A DNA stretch of 64,000 nt, taken from positions 1 through 64,000 of the forward strand of contig JABLXC010000020.1 in the NCBI GenBank assembly GCA_013178185.1, read 5' to 3'. The stretch is from Anaerolineae bacterium. Its GTDB lineage: Bacteria > Chloroflexota > Anaerolineae > Anaerolineales > Anaerolineaceae. Shown here one piece after another: positions 26,664 to 35,182 of the stretch. The notes below the pieces were generated by a model. The model did no database searches. It worked only from the letters and a program-made list of their open reading frames with translations, and was not told the origin of the DNA. Made by a program: the position numbers and the translations under genes. Each line of letters begins with the position of its first letter. The first letter of the stretch is position 1.

Positions 26664-27665
26664 TTATGATTTGGGTAATCGTTCTTGAACCATTTGAGGA
26701 AGCGATTCAAGAATTTTATTTTGGACGGCCTGTCTGGCAAGTCGAATAGCGCTTACTAAAGCGCGACTGTCGGAACGGCCGTGCCCAATAAAGACATAAC
26801 CATTTACCCCCATCAGCATAGCGGCCCCAACTTCGGCGGGATCCATTTTTTTCTTGAGGTTTGCAAAGGCTGGTTTTGCGAGGAGGTACCCTAATTTTCG
26901 TAGGGAGGATGCGCCAATTTCTTCTCGAAGAAGATCTGTAATATATTTTGCAACGGCCTCACTGGTTTTGATAAAGATGTTCCCAGTGAATCCATCAGCT
27001 ACCACAACATCTGTGTAGCCATTGAAAACCTCTTTTGGCTCTACGTTTCCGATAAAATTTAGCCCACTCTTTTCAAGAACAGGGTATGCATCTCGAACAA
27101 GTTGATTCCCTTTTCCTGGTTCTTCTCCATTGGCCAACAAACCTACTCGAGGGTTGGAGATTCCCATGACTTTTTCGGCGTAAATGGATGCCATGACACC
27201 GAATTCTAATAAAAATTCTGGGCGACAATCGGCGTTCGCGCCTGTATCCATGAATGCGCAACGACCCTTTTTGGTGGGTATTGTGGTAACCATTGCTGGC
27301 CGGATAATCCCTTGCATGCGTCGCAAGACTTTGACGGCATGGAACATGGCGGCTCCGGAATTTCCGGCGGTAACAAATGCGGAAGCTTCGCCTTCGCGAA
27401 CCAGTTCCAGACCGACTGCCATAGAATTTAATGGCTTATTCGATGCACTTTCTACAGCGTGGTCTGTCATTTCTACTGTGTCCGGGGCGTGTACAATCCG
27501 GACTGGGAGGTTTTTATGATTCATTGCTTTGAGCTGTGGCTCTAGCAATTCTTTATTGCCCACCAAGATTATTTCCTCACCAAAAAGTTCGGTAGCTTCC
27601 AGCGAAGCCTGAATCTCCGGTTCTGGAAAACGGTCGCTTCCCATCCCATCAAGAACTATTCTCAT
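26664..27665 (-). CDS. plsX: Phosphate acyltransferase PlsX
   Basis: A 333-residue soluble acyl-ACP:phosphate transacylase, which makes acyl-phosphate for glycerol-3-phosphate acylation in phospholipid synthesis. Signature segments are MRIVLDGMGSDRFPEPEIQA at the start, FVTAGNSGAAMFHAVKVL, MDTGANADCRPEFLLEFGVM, LLANGEEPGKGNQLV and VVADGFTGNIFIKTSEAVAK. Its length is normal for the family. The start at ATG 27665 is preceded by AGGAGAAA. The expected fabD/fabH neighbours are absent. Its promoter region abuts that of the divergent tRNA-Leu. Confidence 0.95.
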   Translation of the reverse strand: MRIVLDGMGSDRFPEPEIQASLEATELFGEEIILVGNKELLEPQLKAMNHKNLPVRIVHAPDTVEMTDHAVESASNKPLNSMAVGLELVREGEASAFVTAGNSGAAMFHAVKVLRRMQGIIRPAMVTTIPTKKGRCAFMDTGANADCRPEFLLEFGVMASIYAEKVMGISNPRVGLLANGEEPGKGNQLVRDAYPVLEKSGLNFIGNVEPKEVFNGYTDVVVADGFTGNIFIKTSEAVAKYITDLLREEIGASSLRKLGYLLAKPAFANLKKKMDPAEVGAAMLMGVNGYVFIGHGRSDSRALVSAIRLARQAVQNKILESLPQMVQERLPKS

Positions 27666-27700
27666 GGTTTCTCCTGTTCTAAGATCATCTAATGGTCACC

Positions 27701-27729
27701 ATTTTAGCTGAGATTTCCTTGACAATCAA
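27701..27729 (-). promoter_or_regulatory. Candidate promoter of plsX
   Basis: On the minus strand TTGATT (27724-27729), a 17-base spacer and TAAAAT (27701-27706) form a plausible sigma-70 promoter 36 bases before plsX. Its -35 box touches the -35 box of the divergent tRNA promoter. Confidence 0.45.
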
Positions 27730-27746
27730 TCAGAGCAGATTATAAT
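27719..27746 (+). promoter_or_regulatory. Consensus sigma-70 promoter of tRNA-Leu
   Basis: TTGACA (27719-27724), a 16-base spacer and TATAAT (27741-27746) match the consensus in both hexamers. Transcription would begin a few bases before the mature tRNA 5' end at 27759. Confidence 0.85.
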
Positions 27747-27758
27747 AGCGAAGCACTT

Positions 27759-27840
27759 GCGCTGGTGCTGGAATTGGCAGACAGGCATGGTTGAGGGCCA
27801 TGTGCCGCAAGGCGTGGGGGTTCAACTCCCCCCCAGCGCA
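27759..27840 (+). tRNA. tRNA-Leu (anticodon GAG)
   Basis: The 82-base cloverleaf has acceptor GCGCTGG paired with CCAGCGC (27833-27839), a D arm with CTG/CAG, the anticodon stem CATGG/CCATG around loop TTGAGGG (anticodon GAG at 27793-27795, reading CUC and CUU), a class II long variable arm, and a T arm of GGGGG/CCCCC around TTCAACT. The discriminator base is A27840. The next bases are CCT, so the CCA tail is not encoded. A long variable arm fits leucine. Confidence 0.95.
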
Positions 27841-27857
27841 CCTTCCGTAGATTGTGT

Positions 27858-27879
27858 AACCGATGAAAGCCGGTTTTTC
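27858..27879 (+). terminator. Intrinsic terminator of tRNA-Leu
   Basis: AACCG (27858-27862) and CGGTT (27871-27875) form a short stem with an 8-base loop that runs into TTTTT (27874-27878), directly after the tRNA. Confidence 0.6.
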
Positions 27880-27891
27880 TCAATATATCTT

Positions 27892-28875
27892 TTATAAATC
27901 TCGGTCAACGATAAAATTAGCCAGGTTTTCCAGCGATCGCCTCTCCGAACAATCGGTTTGGGTTTGTAAGTAACCTAAGGCTCGCTCAGCGTATTGGCAG
28001 GCTTCTTGGTGAGCCTTTCTTATCGCTTCGCTTGTGCGAATTTGATTTACCAGATGATCGACCCTCTCAAAGTCTGGGCAGTTTCCTTGCGAAAGCTTGA
28101 GAATATCCGGCTCTTCAGGATGATCCTCAATATAATATAGGGTAGGAAGGGTGACTAGCCCCTGTCTTAAATCGTTACCAACAGGTTTGCCTATGGTCTC
28201 CTGATCTCCTGTGAAATCCAGGATGTCATCGATTATTTGAAAAGCCATCCCTATGTTATACCCAAATTTACGCATTGCATCAATTGTGGTTTCATCTGCC
28301 GGGCTGATTAGAGCTGGGGACCAGGCGGAGATCTCAAATAGCGAAGCGGTCTTCGAATAGATTCGACGGTAATAACTCTCACGATCCACCTGACACCTGG
28401 CGCTAAACAATTGCGTGATTTCTCCATTCACAATCGTGGAGAGGGTTTGGGAAAAGATTTTCATTACAGGGATGGAATCTGAATCTGCTGCGAGCTTGGC
28501 CGCTCTGGCGAAGATAAAATCACCTGTCAGGACAGTTGAGCCGGGTGACCACTGGGAGTTTAAGGTGGGCATTCCTCGCCTTAGTAGGGAGCCGTCGATC
28601 AAATCATCATGAATCAGTGTAGCAGTGTGCAATAACTCAATGGCGGCTGCAATGGTGATTAACTTCTCGTGCGGAGCGTTTAGCATTTGGCCGATCAATA
28701 ACGAAATTGTCGGGCGAATTCGTTTTCCCCCGGATTTAACGATTAATTCTAACGCGGCTTGCAAGTCGCGATGTTGTTCGTGGGTTTGGGCAAGCATCAA
28801 GTCTTCAACAGCCTGGATGTCTGCTTGAACTTGAGCAAAAATGGACACAGAGGTATTCAAATTGACGATCTCCAT
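27892..28875 (-). CDS. Polyprenyl diphosphate synthase
   Basis: A 327-residue trans-isoprenyl diphosphate synthase that extends allylic diphosphates with isopentenyl diphosphate to give quinone side chains or another long prenyl chain. Both Asp-rich motifs are present: HDDLIDGSLLRRGMPTLN (first DDxxD with the two Arg) and GMAFQIIDDILDFTGD (second). GGKRIRPTISLL provides the diphosphate-binding Lys/Arg. Chain length is set by residues before the first motif (LLHTATLI, no bulky aromatic), which favours a long product, but this is inference. Its first 19 bases overlap the tatD end, so it is translated after tatD. Confidence 0.88.
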   Translation of the reverse strand: MEIVNLNTSVSIFAQVQADIQAVEDLMLAQTHEQHRDLQAALELIVKSGGKRIRPTISLLIGQMLNAPHEKLITIAAAIELLHTATLIHDDLIDGSLLRRGMPTLNSQWSPGSTVLTGDFIFARAAKLAADSDSIPVMKIFSQTLSTIVNGEITQLFSARCQVDRESYYRRIYSKTASLFEISAWSPALISPADETTIDAMRKFGYNIGMAFQIIDDILDFTGDQETIGKPVGNDLRQGLVTLPTLYYIEDHPEEPDILKLSQGNCPDFERVDHLVNQIRTSEAIRKAHQEACQYAERALGYLQTQTDCSERRSLENLANFIVDRDL

Positions 28876-29666
28876 CCAAACAGTCGATTTGCATTCAAGG
28901 TGGTGTTTTTGGCAATCTTTTCCAAGTTGGTTTGCCGCAATTTTGCCACTTTCTCTGCAATATATTTTACATGAGCCGGCTCATTCCGTTGACCCCGAAA
29001 AGGATGAGGGGTAAGGAAAGGGGCATCTGTCTCGATCAAGAGGCGATCCATAGGTACGGCTGCAGCAACAGCTCGCTGAAGCGCGGCATTTTGGTAAGTA
29101 ATTGGACCACTGATGCCAATATAGAAATTTTTGAACACCACCATTTGCATTTTTTTTACATCCTCTGAAAAGGAGTGTAAGACGCCTGGTCGCCTGGCGA
29201 TCAACGAATTCTTCTCTTCTAAAGATTTTTGCCACTGGTCAATCAGTTCATAGAGGTCAATGAATGCCTGCCGATTATGAACAATAATGGGGAGCTGGGC
29301 ATCTGAGGCCAAATCCAATTGTTGGGAAAGGATTTCTTTCTGCAGCAATTTTGGTGCACGATCTCGATAGTAGTCCAGGCCGATTTCGCCGATCGCAACA
29401 ACCTTGGGATGTTGGGTTAAGTCTCTTAAGCAATTCAGGGTATCTTTCTGCCAGGTCAGAGCATCATTTGGGTGAACCCCAACCGCGGCGTACAGGTTTG
29501 GATGTTTGTCGCATAGTTCTACAATCTGCCGGCTTCCAGCCAGATCAATCGCCGGTATTAAGATTTTTTCCAACCCTGCTGTCCAGGCTCGTTCGAGAAC
29601 ATCACCGAGATCATTATTGAAGGTGTTAAGGTTCAGATGGCAATGGGTATCTGTGAGAGCCAACAC
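28857..29666 (-). CDS. tatD: TatD-family metal-dependent hydrolase (DNase)
   Basis: A 269-residue TIM-barrel metallohydrolase with every family motif: TDTHCHLN near the N-terminus, AAVGVHPND, AIGEIGLDYYRD, PIIVHNRQAF, and the C-terminal ETDAPFLTPHPFRGQRNEP. TatD proteins are 3'-5' exonucleases involved in DNA repair. The gene lies 1 base after the upstream phosphohexomutase stop and overlaps the next gene by 19 bases, so a three-gene operon from 31089 to 27892 is likely. Confidence 0.92.
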   Translation of the reverse strand: MLALTDTHCHLNLNTFNNDLGDVLERAWTAGLEKILIPAIDLAGSRQIVELCDKHPNLYAAVGVHPNDALTWQKDTLNCLRDLTQHPKVVAIGEIGLDYYRDRAPKLLQKEILSQQLDLASDAQLPIIVHNRQAFIDLYELIDQWQKSLEEKNSLIARRPGVLHSFSEDVKKMQMVVFKNFYIGISGPITYQNAALQRAVAAAVPMDRLLIETDAPFLTPHPFRGQRNEPAHVKYIAEKVAKLRQTNLEKIAKNTTLNANRLFGWRSSI

Positions 29667-29667
29667 A

Positions 29668-31089
29668 TTAACTTAACCCAGCGATTCGTAGTCCATCTTG
29701 CAAAATGGATTGAACGGATTCTGGGTGTGTTGTCTCACAGTACACCCGAATGATTGGCTCTGTACCAGAAAAACGAATAAGCAGCCAGCCGCCATCTTCA
29801 AGGCAAAATTTGTAGCCATCTAATGTATTAAGACCTGTAACTTTTAGCCCGCCGATCGTATCTGGGTTGGCTTCCAGGATCATTTTTTCACGGGAAGAAC
29901 GGTCGCCAGTGAATTTGGTATCGATCCGGTCATAGTAATGGGGGCCTACTTTGTCAAAAAGGAGGGTGATTAATTCCGAAGGTTTTCTTTTTAGTTTTAC
30001 TATCATATCGAGGATATATAATCCGGCAAGGATGCCATCACGTTCTGGAACATTCCCTCGAAATGCGTATCCTCCAGATTCTTCTCCGCCAATCATAGCA
30101 TTGGTCTCTTTCATCTTTGGTGCGACATATTTGAAACCAACGCCGGTCTCATAAACGGGCACCTGATACAGCTTGCCTAATTTGTCCAGCATACTGGTTG
30201 TGGAGAGCGTTTTAACAATCGGACCTCTTTCTTGCCGAACCTCTAAGAGGTAATAAGCCAACAGAGCGTAGGTTTGAAGCTGGTTGATAAAGGCGCCGCG
30301 TTCATCGCCAAAACCAAGCCGATCCGCATCGCCATCGGTGACAATGAGCACATCGGCTTTTTCCTGGACAGTTCTTTGCAAACCAACATCAATATTGGGC
30401 GGAATGGGTTCGGGGCGTTTCATTTCAGGATAGATTGGGTTACGCTCATTGTGAATTTCGATCACTTGGGTGCTTCCCCCTGAGAGCAACCGCGTAAACC
30501 ATCCTGCCCCATTGCCCCACATTGCATCTACAACGATTGTCAGGCCAGCTTTTCGGATTGGATCCAGGTCAATCAGCGTTTGAAGATGCTGAATATAGTC
30601 TTTGGTAGGGTCGAACCTGACAATCTTATTTGCCGCAAGGGCTTCTGAAGCGGATGCGCGATTTACCCCTTTTATTGAGTCCGGTATGTGCGATTCAATT
30701 AGTTTCAGACCCTCAGGGGCGATGGCGCCGCCATCCTGGTCGCGCACTTTAAAACCGTTGTCGGTTGGTGGATTATGAGAAGCGGTGATATTCACTCCGC
30801 CGGCAGCTTTTTTATTGGCTATGGAGAAGGAGATAACGGGGGTAGGGGTTGCATCTTTTGTCAGATAAACATTAAAACCATTCCCAACCAATACTTCGGC
30901 AACTGCAAGTGCAAAGTTTTCTGATTGGAATCGTTTATCATACCCCACAACGACCCATTGGCCAGATTTTCCAATCTCTTGCAAGTAACTTGCAAATCCT
31001 TGGGTACAGCGGCGGACATTGTCAAAAGTGTAGTCCTCTGCAATCACTCCGCGCCAGCCATCTGTGCCAAAGTGAATCTTATCCGACAT
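29668..31089 (-). CDS. Phosphoglucomutase / phosphomannomutase
   Basis: A 473-residue alpha-D-phosphohexomutase. It has the N-terminal [15 protein letters not shown], the phosphoserine loop [13 protein letters not shown], the metal-binding loop [13 protein letters not shown], the sugar-recognition loop [12 protein letters not shown] and the phosphate-binding [12 protein letters not shown]. It interconverts hexose 1- and 6-phosphates. Whether glucose, mannose or both are used cannot be told, but it would supply sugar nucleotides for the surface polysaccharide genes. ATG 31089 follows GGAGGAAAA; the upstream 34 in-frame residues extend into the promoter region and were rejected. Confidence 0.9.
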   Translation of the reverse strand: MSDKIHFGTDGWRGVIAEDYTFDNVRRCTQGFASYLQEIGKSGQWVVVGYDKRFQSENFALAVAEVLVGNGFNVYLTKDATPTPVISFSIANKKAAGGVNITASHNPPTDNGFKVRDQDGGAIAPEGLKLIESHIPDSIKGVNRASASEALAANKIVRFDPTKDYIQHLQTLIDLDPIRKAGLTIVVDAMWGNGAGWFTRLLSGGSTQVIEIHNERNPIYPEMKRPEPIPPNIDVGLQRTVQEKADVLIVTDGDADRLGFGDERGAFINQLQTYALLAYYLLEVRQERGPIVKTLSTTSMLDKLGKLYQVPVYETGVGFKYVAPKMKETNAMIGGEESGGYAFRGNVPERDGILAGLYILDMIVKLKRKPSELITLLFDKVGPHYYDRIDTKFTGDRSSREKMILEANPDTIGGLKVTGLNTLDGYKFCLEDGGWLLIRFSGTEPIIRVYCETTHPESVQSILQDGLRIAGLS

Positions 31090-31160
31090 TTTTCCTCCAC
31101 CTGTGAGATTCTGAACGATTGGGATTATTATAACAGCGGTTTTACATGCTGGAAAGTTTT

Positions 31161-31179
31161 TATAGCACCGTGCTATAAT
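31161..31179 (+). promoter_or_regulatory. 17-bp perfect palindrome overlapping the cysteine desulfurase -10 box
   Basis: TATAGCAC C GTGCTATA (31161-31177) is a perfect inverted repeat around one central base. TATAAT at 31174-31179 uses its right arm as a -10 element, 33 bases before the GTG start. A protein bound here would block RNA polymerase, so an autoregulated or Fe-S/sulfur-responsive repressor site is possible. The regulator is unknown. Confidence 0.6.
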
Positions 31180-31211
31180 CAATGTCCACATTTATGTCAG
31201 GAGTGAGATAA

Positions 31212-32378
31212 GTGGATATAGAACATAAAATATATCTTGATTATGCAGCCAGCACACCATTGGATGAGCGAGTATTAGAGGTGATGCTGCCTTATTTCAA
31301 CGAAATATTTGGCAACCCGTCTTCAATCCATTCTTACGGCCAACGGGCAGAAGCAGCCGTTGAGGGTGCACGCGAGACAGTGGCTTCCATTTTTAATGTT
31401 GCACCAGAAGAGGTAATCTTTACCAGTTGTGGCACGGAAAGCGATAATCTGGCAATTCGTGGGGCGGCATTTTCGAAAAGAGAGGCAACAGGCGCAAACC
31501 GCATTCTGATCAGCCCGGTTGAACACCACGCTGTGCTTGAAACCGCCCACCAGTTGTCGAAACATTTTGGATTCATCCTGGAGTTTTTATCTGTTGATGA
31601 ATTCGGCAGGATTGACCCGGAAGAAGTAAAGGCCAGCATTAAAAAAGATACGGCTATTGTTTCAGTCATTCATGCGAACAATGAAATTGGAACGATCAAT
31701 CCTATTGGGGATATTGCTACTGTGTGCCGTGAGAGGGGCGTCCTGTTTCATACAGATGCTGTCCAGGCGGCTGCGCATCTCGCTATTAACCTGGAAGTGA
31801 CACCGGTGGATCTGCTGGCAATTGGCGCCCACAAATTTTACGGTCCGAAGGGGGTGGGTTGCCTTGTTGTCCGAAAGGGGACCAGGCTGCTTCCGGTGAT
31901 TACCGGCGGTTCCCATGAATATGCCTTGCGGGCAGGTACCCCCAACGTGCCTTATATCGTTGGCTTGGCTGAGGCGTTGAAATTAACAACCCAAAATTTA
32001 GACACTCGTTCTAATTCTCTGCGTGCCTTAAGAGATCAATTGATTGATGGGGTGCTTGCATCTGTTCCCCGATGCAGATTTACGGGACATCCAAGAGAAA
32101 GGCTGCCGAATCATGCCAGTTTTGTGTTTGAAGGTGTGGATGCTAACCTGTTACTGGTTATGTTGGACATGGCCGGTTTTGCTTGTTCTTCAGGCTCTGC
32201 GTGCAAAGTGGGAGCCCCTAAACCTTCAGAGGTTTTAATTGCAATTGGTTTATCAAAAAGTTGGGCGATGGGTTCTCTCCGGGTTACCATTGGGAAAGAC
32301 ACCACGAAAGAGATGATTGATCGCTTTCTGAGTGTTTTGCCACGCCTGGTTGAACAGGTTCGAAAAAATAAATTGTGA
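31212..32378 (+). CDS. iscS: Cysteine desulfurase (NifS/IscS type)
   Basis: A 388-residue PLP enzyme that removes sulfur from cysteine and passes it on as a persulfide. Visible are YLDYAASTPLDERV at the start, PVEHHAVLETAHQL, the PLP-binding HTDAVQAAAH and AIGAHKFYGPKGVG (Schiff-base Lys), and the catalytic-Cys loop FACSSGSACKVGAPKPSEVL. The start is GTG 31212 after AGGAGTGAG. The next gene is mnmA, 4 bases downstream, so sulfur delivery to tRNA is the most direct role; Fe-S assembly is also possible. Confidence 0.93.
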   Translation: MDIEHKIYLDYAASTPLDERVLEVMLPYFNEIFGNPSSIHSYGQRAEAAVEGARETVASIFNVAPEEVIFTSCGTESDNLAIRGAAFSKREATGANRILISPVEHHAVLETAHQLSKHFGFILEFLSVDEFGRIDPEEVKASIKKDTAIVSVIHANNEIGTINPIGDIATVCRERGVLFHTDAVQAAAHLAINLEVTPVDLLAIGAHKFYGPKGVGCLVVRKGTRLLPVITGGSHEYALRAGTPNVPYIVGLAEALKLTTQNLDTRSNSLRALRDQLIDGVLASVPRCRFTGHPRERLPNHASFVFEGVDANLLLVMLDMAGFACSSGSACKVGAPKPSEVLIAIGLSKSWAMGSLRVTIGKDTTKEMIDRFLSVLPRLVEQVRKNKL

Positions 32379-32382
32379 GTAT

Positions 32383-33480
32383 ATGTCAAAACCATCGTTG
32401 GTCGCTGTTGCAATGAGCGGTGGCGTGGATAGTTCGGTTGCTGCTGCTTTGTTAAAAGAGCGTGGGTACTCCCTTGTTGGTTTGATGCTACGACTTTGGA
32501 GCGAACCTGGACGAGAGGATGAAAACCAATGCTGTACCCCTGATGCGGTTATGCAGGCAAGGCGCGTCGCAGCCAGGTTGGGTTTCCCGTTCTATGTTAT
32601 CGATTCGCGTGAGTATTTTTATAAAACCATTGTCCAGAGCTTTATCGAGGGCTATGAGAGCGGTATGACTCCTAATCCTTGTATGAGCTGCAACGAGAAA
32701 GTCCGATGGGGATTCCTGTTGGAGCAGGCCAGAGGGTTGGGGGCAGAGTTTTTAGCAACCGGGCACTATGCTCGTCTTCAACGCGATGATAGTGGGCGGT
32801 TTTCATTGCTGCAGGCAAAAGATGTTTTAAAAGATCAGTCTTATGTATTAAGCCGCTTAAACCAGCAACAATTGGAACACTCGCTTTTTCCCTTAGGAGA
32901 TTACTTAAAGACAGAAGTTCGAGCGATTGCCCAAAAATATAATCTTGAGACGGCGCAGCGAAAAGAAAGCCAGGATCTGTGTTTTTTAGGCCATAAAGAT
33001 TACCGGGAATTCTTGACCCGAAACAGTCCGAAAATTATGGCGAATGGAAAAATTGTCAATCGAAAGGGTGAGATCCTGGGAGAACACAGAGGATTGGCAT
33101 CCTATACGATAGGCCAACGAAAAGGATTAGGTATTGCTGTGGATACCCCGCTATTTGTCATTGAAAAGGATCAGAAGAACAATCGCCTGGTGGTTGGATA
33201 TGAAAATGAATTATCTTTTACCGAGTTGATTGCAACTGATGCAAACTGGATCGCTGGGACTGCTCCAGCGAGCGACTTCAAAGCAGAAGTGAAGATCCGT
33301 TATAAGGCGAAACTTTCTCCTGCGACGATTACAATTATCGATGAGAAGAATTTCCAGGTTTCCTTTGATGAACCATTGCGTGATATTACCCCTGGGCAGT
33401 ATGCGGTAATTTATGATGGTGATGTTGTTTTAGGCAGCGGCGTGATTCGAAAAACTCATTTTGAGGGGAATGTGATATGA
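32383..33480 (+). CDS. mnmA: tRNA-specific 2-thiouridylase MnmA
   Basis: A 365-residue enzyme that adds sulfur to U34 of tRNA-Lys, -Glu and -Gln. It has the PP-loop AMSGGVDSSVAAALLKERGY, the first catalytic Cys in TPNPCMSCNEKVRWG, FLATGHYARLQ, KDQSYVLSRL, the second catalytic Cys in ESQDLCFLGHKDYREFL, and a C-terminal beta barrel containing YTIGQRKGLGIA. ATG 32383 lies 4 bases after the desulfurase stop. An in-frame extension from 32332 overlaps that gene and lacks family residues. The small membrane protein gene overlaps its stop. Confidence 0.95.
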   Translation: MSKPSLVAVAMSGGVDSSVAAALLKERGYSLVGLMLRLWSEPGREDENQCCTPDAVMQARRVAARLGFPFYVIDSREYFYKTIVQSFIEGYESGMTPNPCMSCNEKVRWGFLLEQARGLGAEFLATGHYARLQRDDSGRFSLLQAKDVLKDQSYVLSRLNQQQLEHSLFPLGDYLKTEVRAIAQKYNLETAQRKESQDLCFLGHKDYREFLTRNSPKIMANGKIVNRKGEILGEHRGLASYTIGQRKGLGIAVDTPLFVIEKDQKNNRLVVGYENELSFTELIATDANWIAGTAPASDFKAEVKIRYKAKLSPATITIIDEKNFQVSFDEPLRDITPGQYAVIYDGDVVLGSGVIRKTHFEGNVI

Positions 33481-33749
33481 CACTGGCTTCGATTGGGTTT
33501 GGGCTTGTTGTTGCAACTCTGATCGGTGCGTTGTTTCACCTTTGGAAAGGAGGTGGCTTAAAGGATTTGTTGCTCTATCTGATTCTTAGTTGGATCGGTT
33601 TTTGGGTTGGGCAGGCTTGGGGGGCAAATTTGGGTTGGAAATTTGGCAAGTATGGCCAGCTTTACCTGTTATTTGCAACAGTGGGTAGCGTTTTCTTTTT
33701 ATTCGTGGGATATTGGTTAAGCTTATCCAATCGCAAAGCGAAAAAATAA
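33477..33749 (+). CDS. Small membrane protein of unknown function
   Basis: A 90-residue protein with three hydrophobic helices at about residues 3-22, 28-45 and 62-82 and a basic C-terminus (SNRKAKK). ATG 33477 overlaps the mnmA stop as ATGA, so it is translated with mnmA. GGGLKDLLLYLILSWIGFWVG between the first helices gives a Gly/Trp-rich helix. I do not recognise the family. Its place behind iscS-mnmA suggests a housekeeping locus but shows nothing about function. Confidence 0.7.
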   Translation: MTLASIGFGLVVATLIGALFHLWKGGGLKDLLLYLILSWIGFWVGQAWGANLGWKFGKYGQLYLLFATVGSVFFLFVGYWLSLSNRKAKK

Positions 33750-33781
33750 AAAAACAAGGCATGGATGCCTCGTTCCATGCC
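33741..33781 (-). terminator. Intrinsic terminator of the cold-shock gene
   Basis: On the minus strand the GGCATGG/CCATGCC stem (arms 33775-33781 and 33758-33764) is followed by a T-rich tract (A-rich on plus, 33741-33754). It begins 25 bases after the csp stop. Confidence 0.8.
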
Positions 33782-33805
33782 CTGTATAGTTATCTCTTTT
33801 CCGGA

Positions 33806-34015
33806 TTAGAGAATCTTCACATTCGCGGCTTGCAACCCTTTGGGGCCTTGTTCGATCGTGAATTCTACTTGTTGACCTTCCGAAAGGTTACGAAAGCCAT
33901 CCATCTCAATGGCAGTAAAGTGCACAAAGACATCTGGCCCACCGGCGCGCGAAATAAAGCCATAGCCTTTGCTGGTATTGAACCATTTTACAGTGCCGGT
34001 TACACGTTCATTCAT
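33806..34015 (-). CDS. csp: Cold-shock protein, CspA family
   Basis: A 69-residue single cold-shock domain protein, an OB-fold nucleic-acid chaperone. RNP1 is SKGYGFISR and RNP2 is DVFVHFTAI, and the fold starts [11 protein letters not shown] 34015 is preceded by AAGGAGT. It has a leader of about 160 bases and its own terminator, so it forms a single-gene transcript. Confidence 0.97.
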   Translation of the reverse strand: MNERVTGTVKWFNTSKGYGFISRAGGPDVFVHFTAIEMDGFRNLSEGQQVEFTIEQGPKGLQAANVKIL

Positions 34016-34101
34016 CTTGGTACTCCTTGTTCCTAAAGCAAAAAATGAAATTAACTGGCTGGCATGAAAACCCGCAAACTGCCGATGAAGCGGCGTTAAA
34101 G

Positions 34102-34137
34102 TAAAAACCCGGAAGGCGAGGCATGCCGCTCCGGTTT
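34102..34137 (-). promoter_or_regulatory. Terminator-like hairpin inside the csp leader
   Basis: On the minus strand CCGGA...GGC (34135-34124) pairs with GCC...TCCGG (34117-34109), with a small internal loop, and is followed by GTTTTTAC (T at 34103-34107). It sits about 90 bases before the csp start, between the promoter and the gene, and could act as a temperature-sensitive attenuator or structural element. Confidence 0.5.
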
Positions 34138-34182
34138 CTAACTCTAAGAACTACAGGTCATTCGATGCCATAAAACAAAATT

Positions 34183-34210
34183 ATTTTAACTAATTTTAAT
34201 ATTCTGTCAA
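34183..34210 (-). promoter_or_regulatory. csp promoter
   Basis: On the minus strand a perfect TTGACA (34205-34210), 16-base spacer and TAAAAT (34183-34188) put the start of transcription near 34176, giving a leader of about 160 nt. Confidence 0.75.
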
Positions 34211-34250
34211 GAAAACTCATGAGGAATTTTTGTTCAAGGTAGATAGATCT

Positions 34251-34280
34251 TGTTGGGTGTTTTGTTTAACATAATATAAT
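34251..34280 (+). promoter_or_regulatory. trmI promoter candidate
   Basis: TTGTTG (34251-34256), an 18-base spacer and a perfect TATAAT (34275-34280) lie 36 bases before the trmI start. It is divergent from the csp promoter. Confidence 0.6.
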
Positions 34281-34315
34281 AGGGTGTGTTCATTTTCTGA
34301 AGTGTGGAGATCATG

Positions 34316-35176
34316 ATGGATTGGTACCGACTCGAGGACGTTGCCAAAGAAGGAGATCTGGTAGAACTTTATGCGCTAAAGCATACCCGGTTTATCTTTA
34401 ACTTGAGAAAGGGGGAAGTTTTTCAATCTCACCGGGGTATGTTCAGGCATGACGATCTGATTGGCAAACCCTGGGGGAGCCAGGTGAAAAGCCATCTTGG
34501 CAAGCCTTTTCTCTTGTTGCAACCATCCCTTTCGGATGTGTTACTGGAGATCCCACGCGTGACTCAGGTTATTTATCCAAAAGAGGTGGGATTTATTCTA
34601 ATCAATATGGGAATTGGTCCGGGAAAGCAAGTACTCGAAGCCGGAACAGGCTCTGGGGGACTGACAGCCGCTTTGGCGTACTCCGTTGGTGCGGAAGGGC
34701 ATGTCACATCCTATGACGCCAGAGCGGATATTCAGAAAGTGGCTTATGAGAACCTTAAGAGGCTGGGGTTAGATGTCAGAGTTACCTTGAAATTGCGAGA
34801 TATTCGCGAAGGTTTTGATGAGAAGAACCAGGATGCAGTATTCTTAGATGTCCAAAATCCTCATGATTATATCTACCAGGTGAGAGGTTCTCTTAGAGCG
34901 GGGGGATTTTTTGGATGTATTCTTCCAACCGCAAACCAGGTAATTCGTTTGTTGCCAGTTTTGAGGGAAGCCCATTTTGGTTTTATTGAAATCTGTGAAA
35001 TCCTATTGAGATACTATAAGGCTGAAGCAGAACGATTTCGACCTGTTGACAGAATGGTAGCGCATACTGGCTTTCTGGTTTTTTCTCGATTGGTAAATTT
35101 GCCTTACGATGATGAAAAAGCCTCGGAAAATCCTCGTGAAATTGGCGATGAGTCTGTTGACCAGGTTTTGGAGTGA
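34316..35176 (+). CDS. trmI: tRNA (adenine-58-N1)-methyltransferase TrmI
   Basis: A 286-residue class I methyltransferase. It has an N-terminal beta-barrel (DLVELYALKHTRFIFNLRKG), then the SAM site VLEAGTGSGGLTAALA, acidic loop TSYDARADIQK, and FLDVQNPHDYIYQVRGSLR as the motif IV region with the catalytic Asp, and HTGFLVFSRLV. TrmI makes m1A58 in the tRNA T-loop. I chose ATG 34316 because GGAG (34306-34309) is 6 bases upstream; ATG 34313 and GTG 34304 are in frame. The Nudix gene follows after 6 bases. Confidence 0.88.
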   Translation: MDWYRLEDVAKEGDLVELYALKHTRFIFNLRKGEVFQSHRGMFRHDDLIGKPWGSQVKSHLGKPFLLLQPSLSDVLLEIPRVTQVIYPKEVGFILINMGIGPGKQVLEAGTGSGGLTAALAYSVGAEGHVTSYDARADIQKVAYENLKRLGLDVRVTLKLRDIREGFDEKNQDAVFLDVQNPHDYIYQVRGSLRAGGFFGCILPTANQVIRLLPVLREAHFGFIEICEILLRYYKAEAERFRPVDRMVAHTGFLVFSRLVNLPYDDEKASENPREIGDESVDQVLE

Positions 35177-35182
35177 ACTAGA

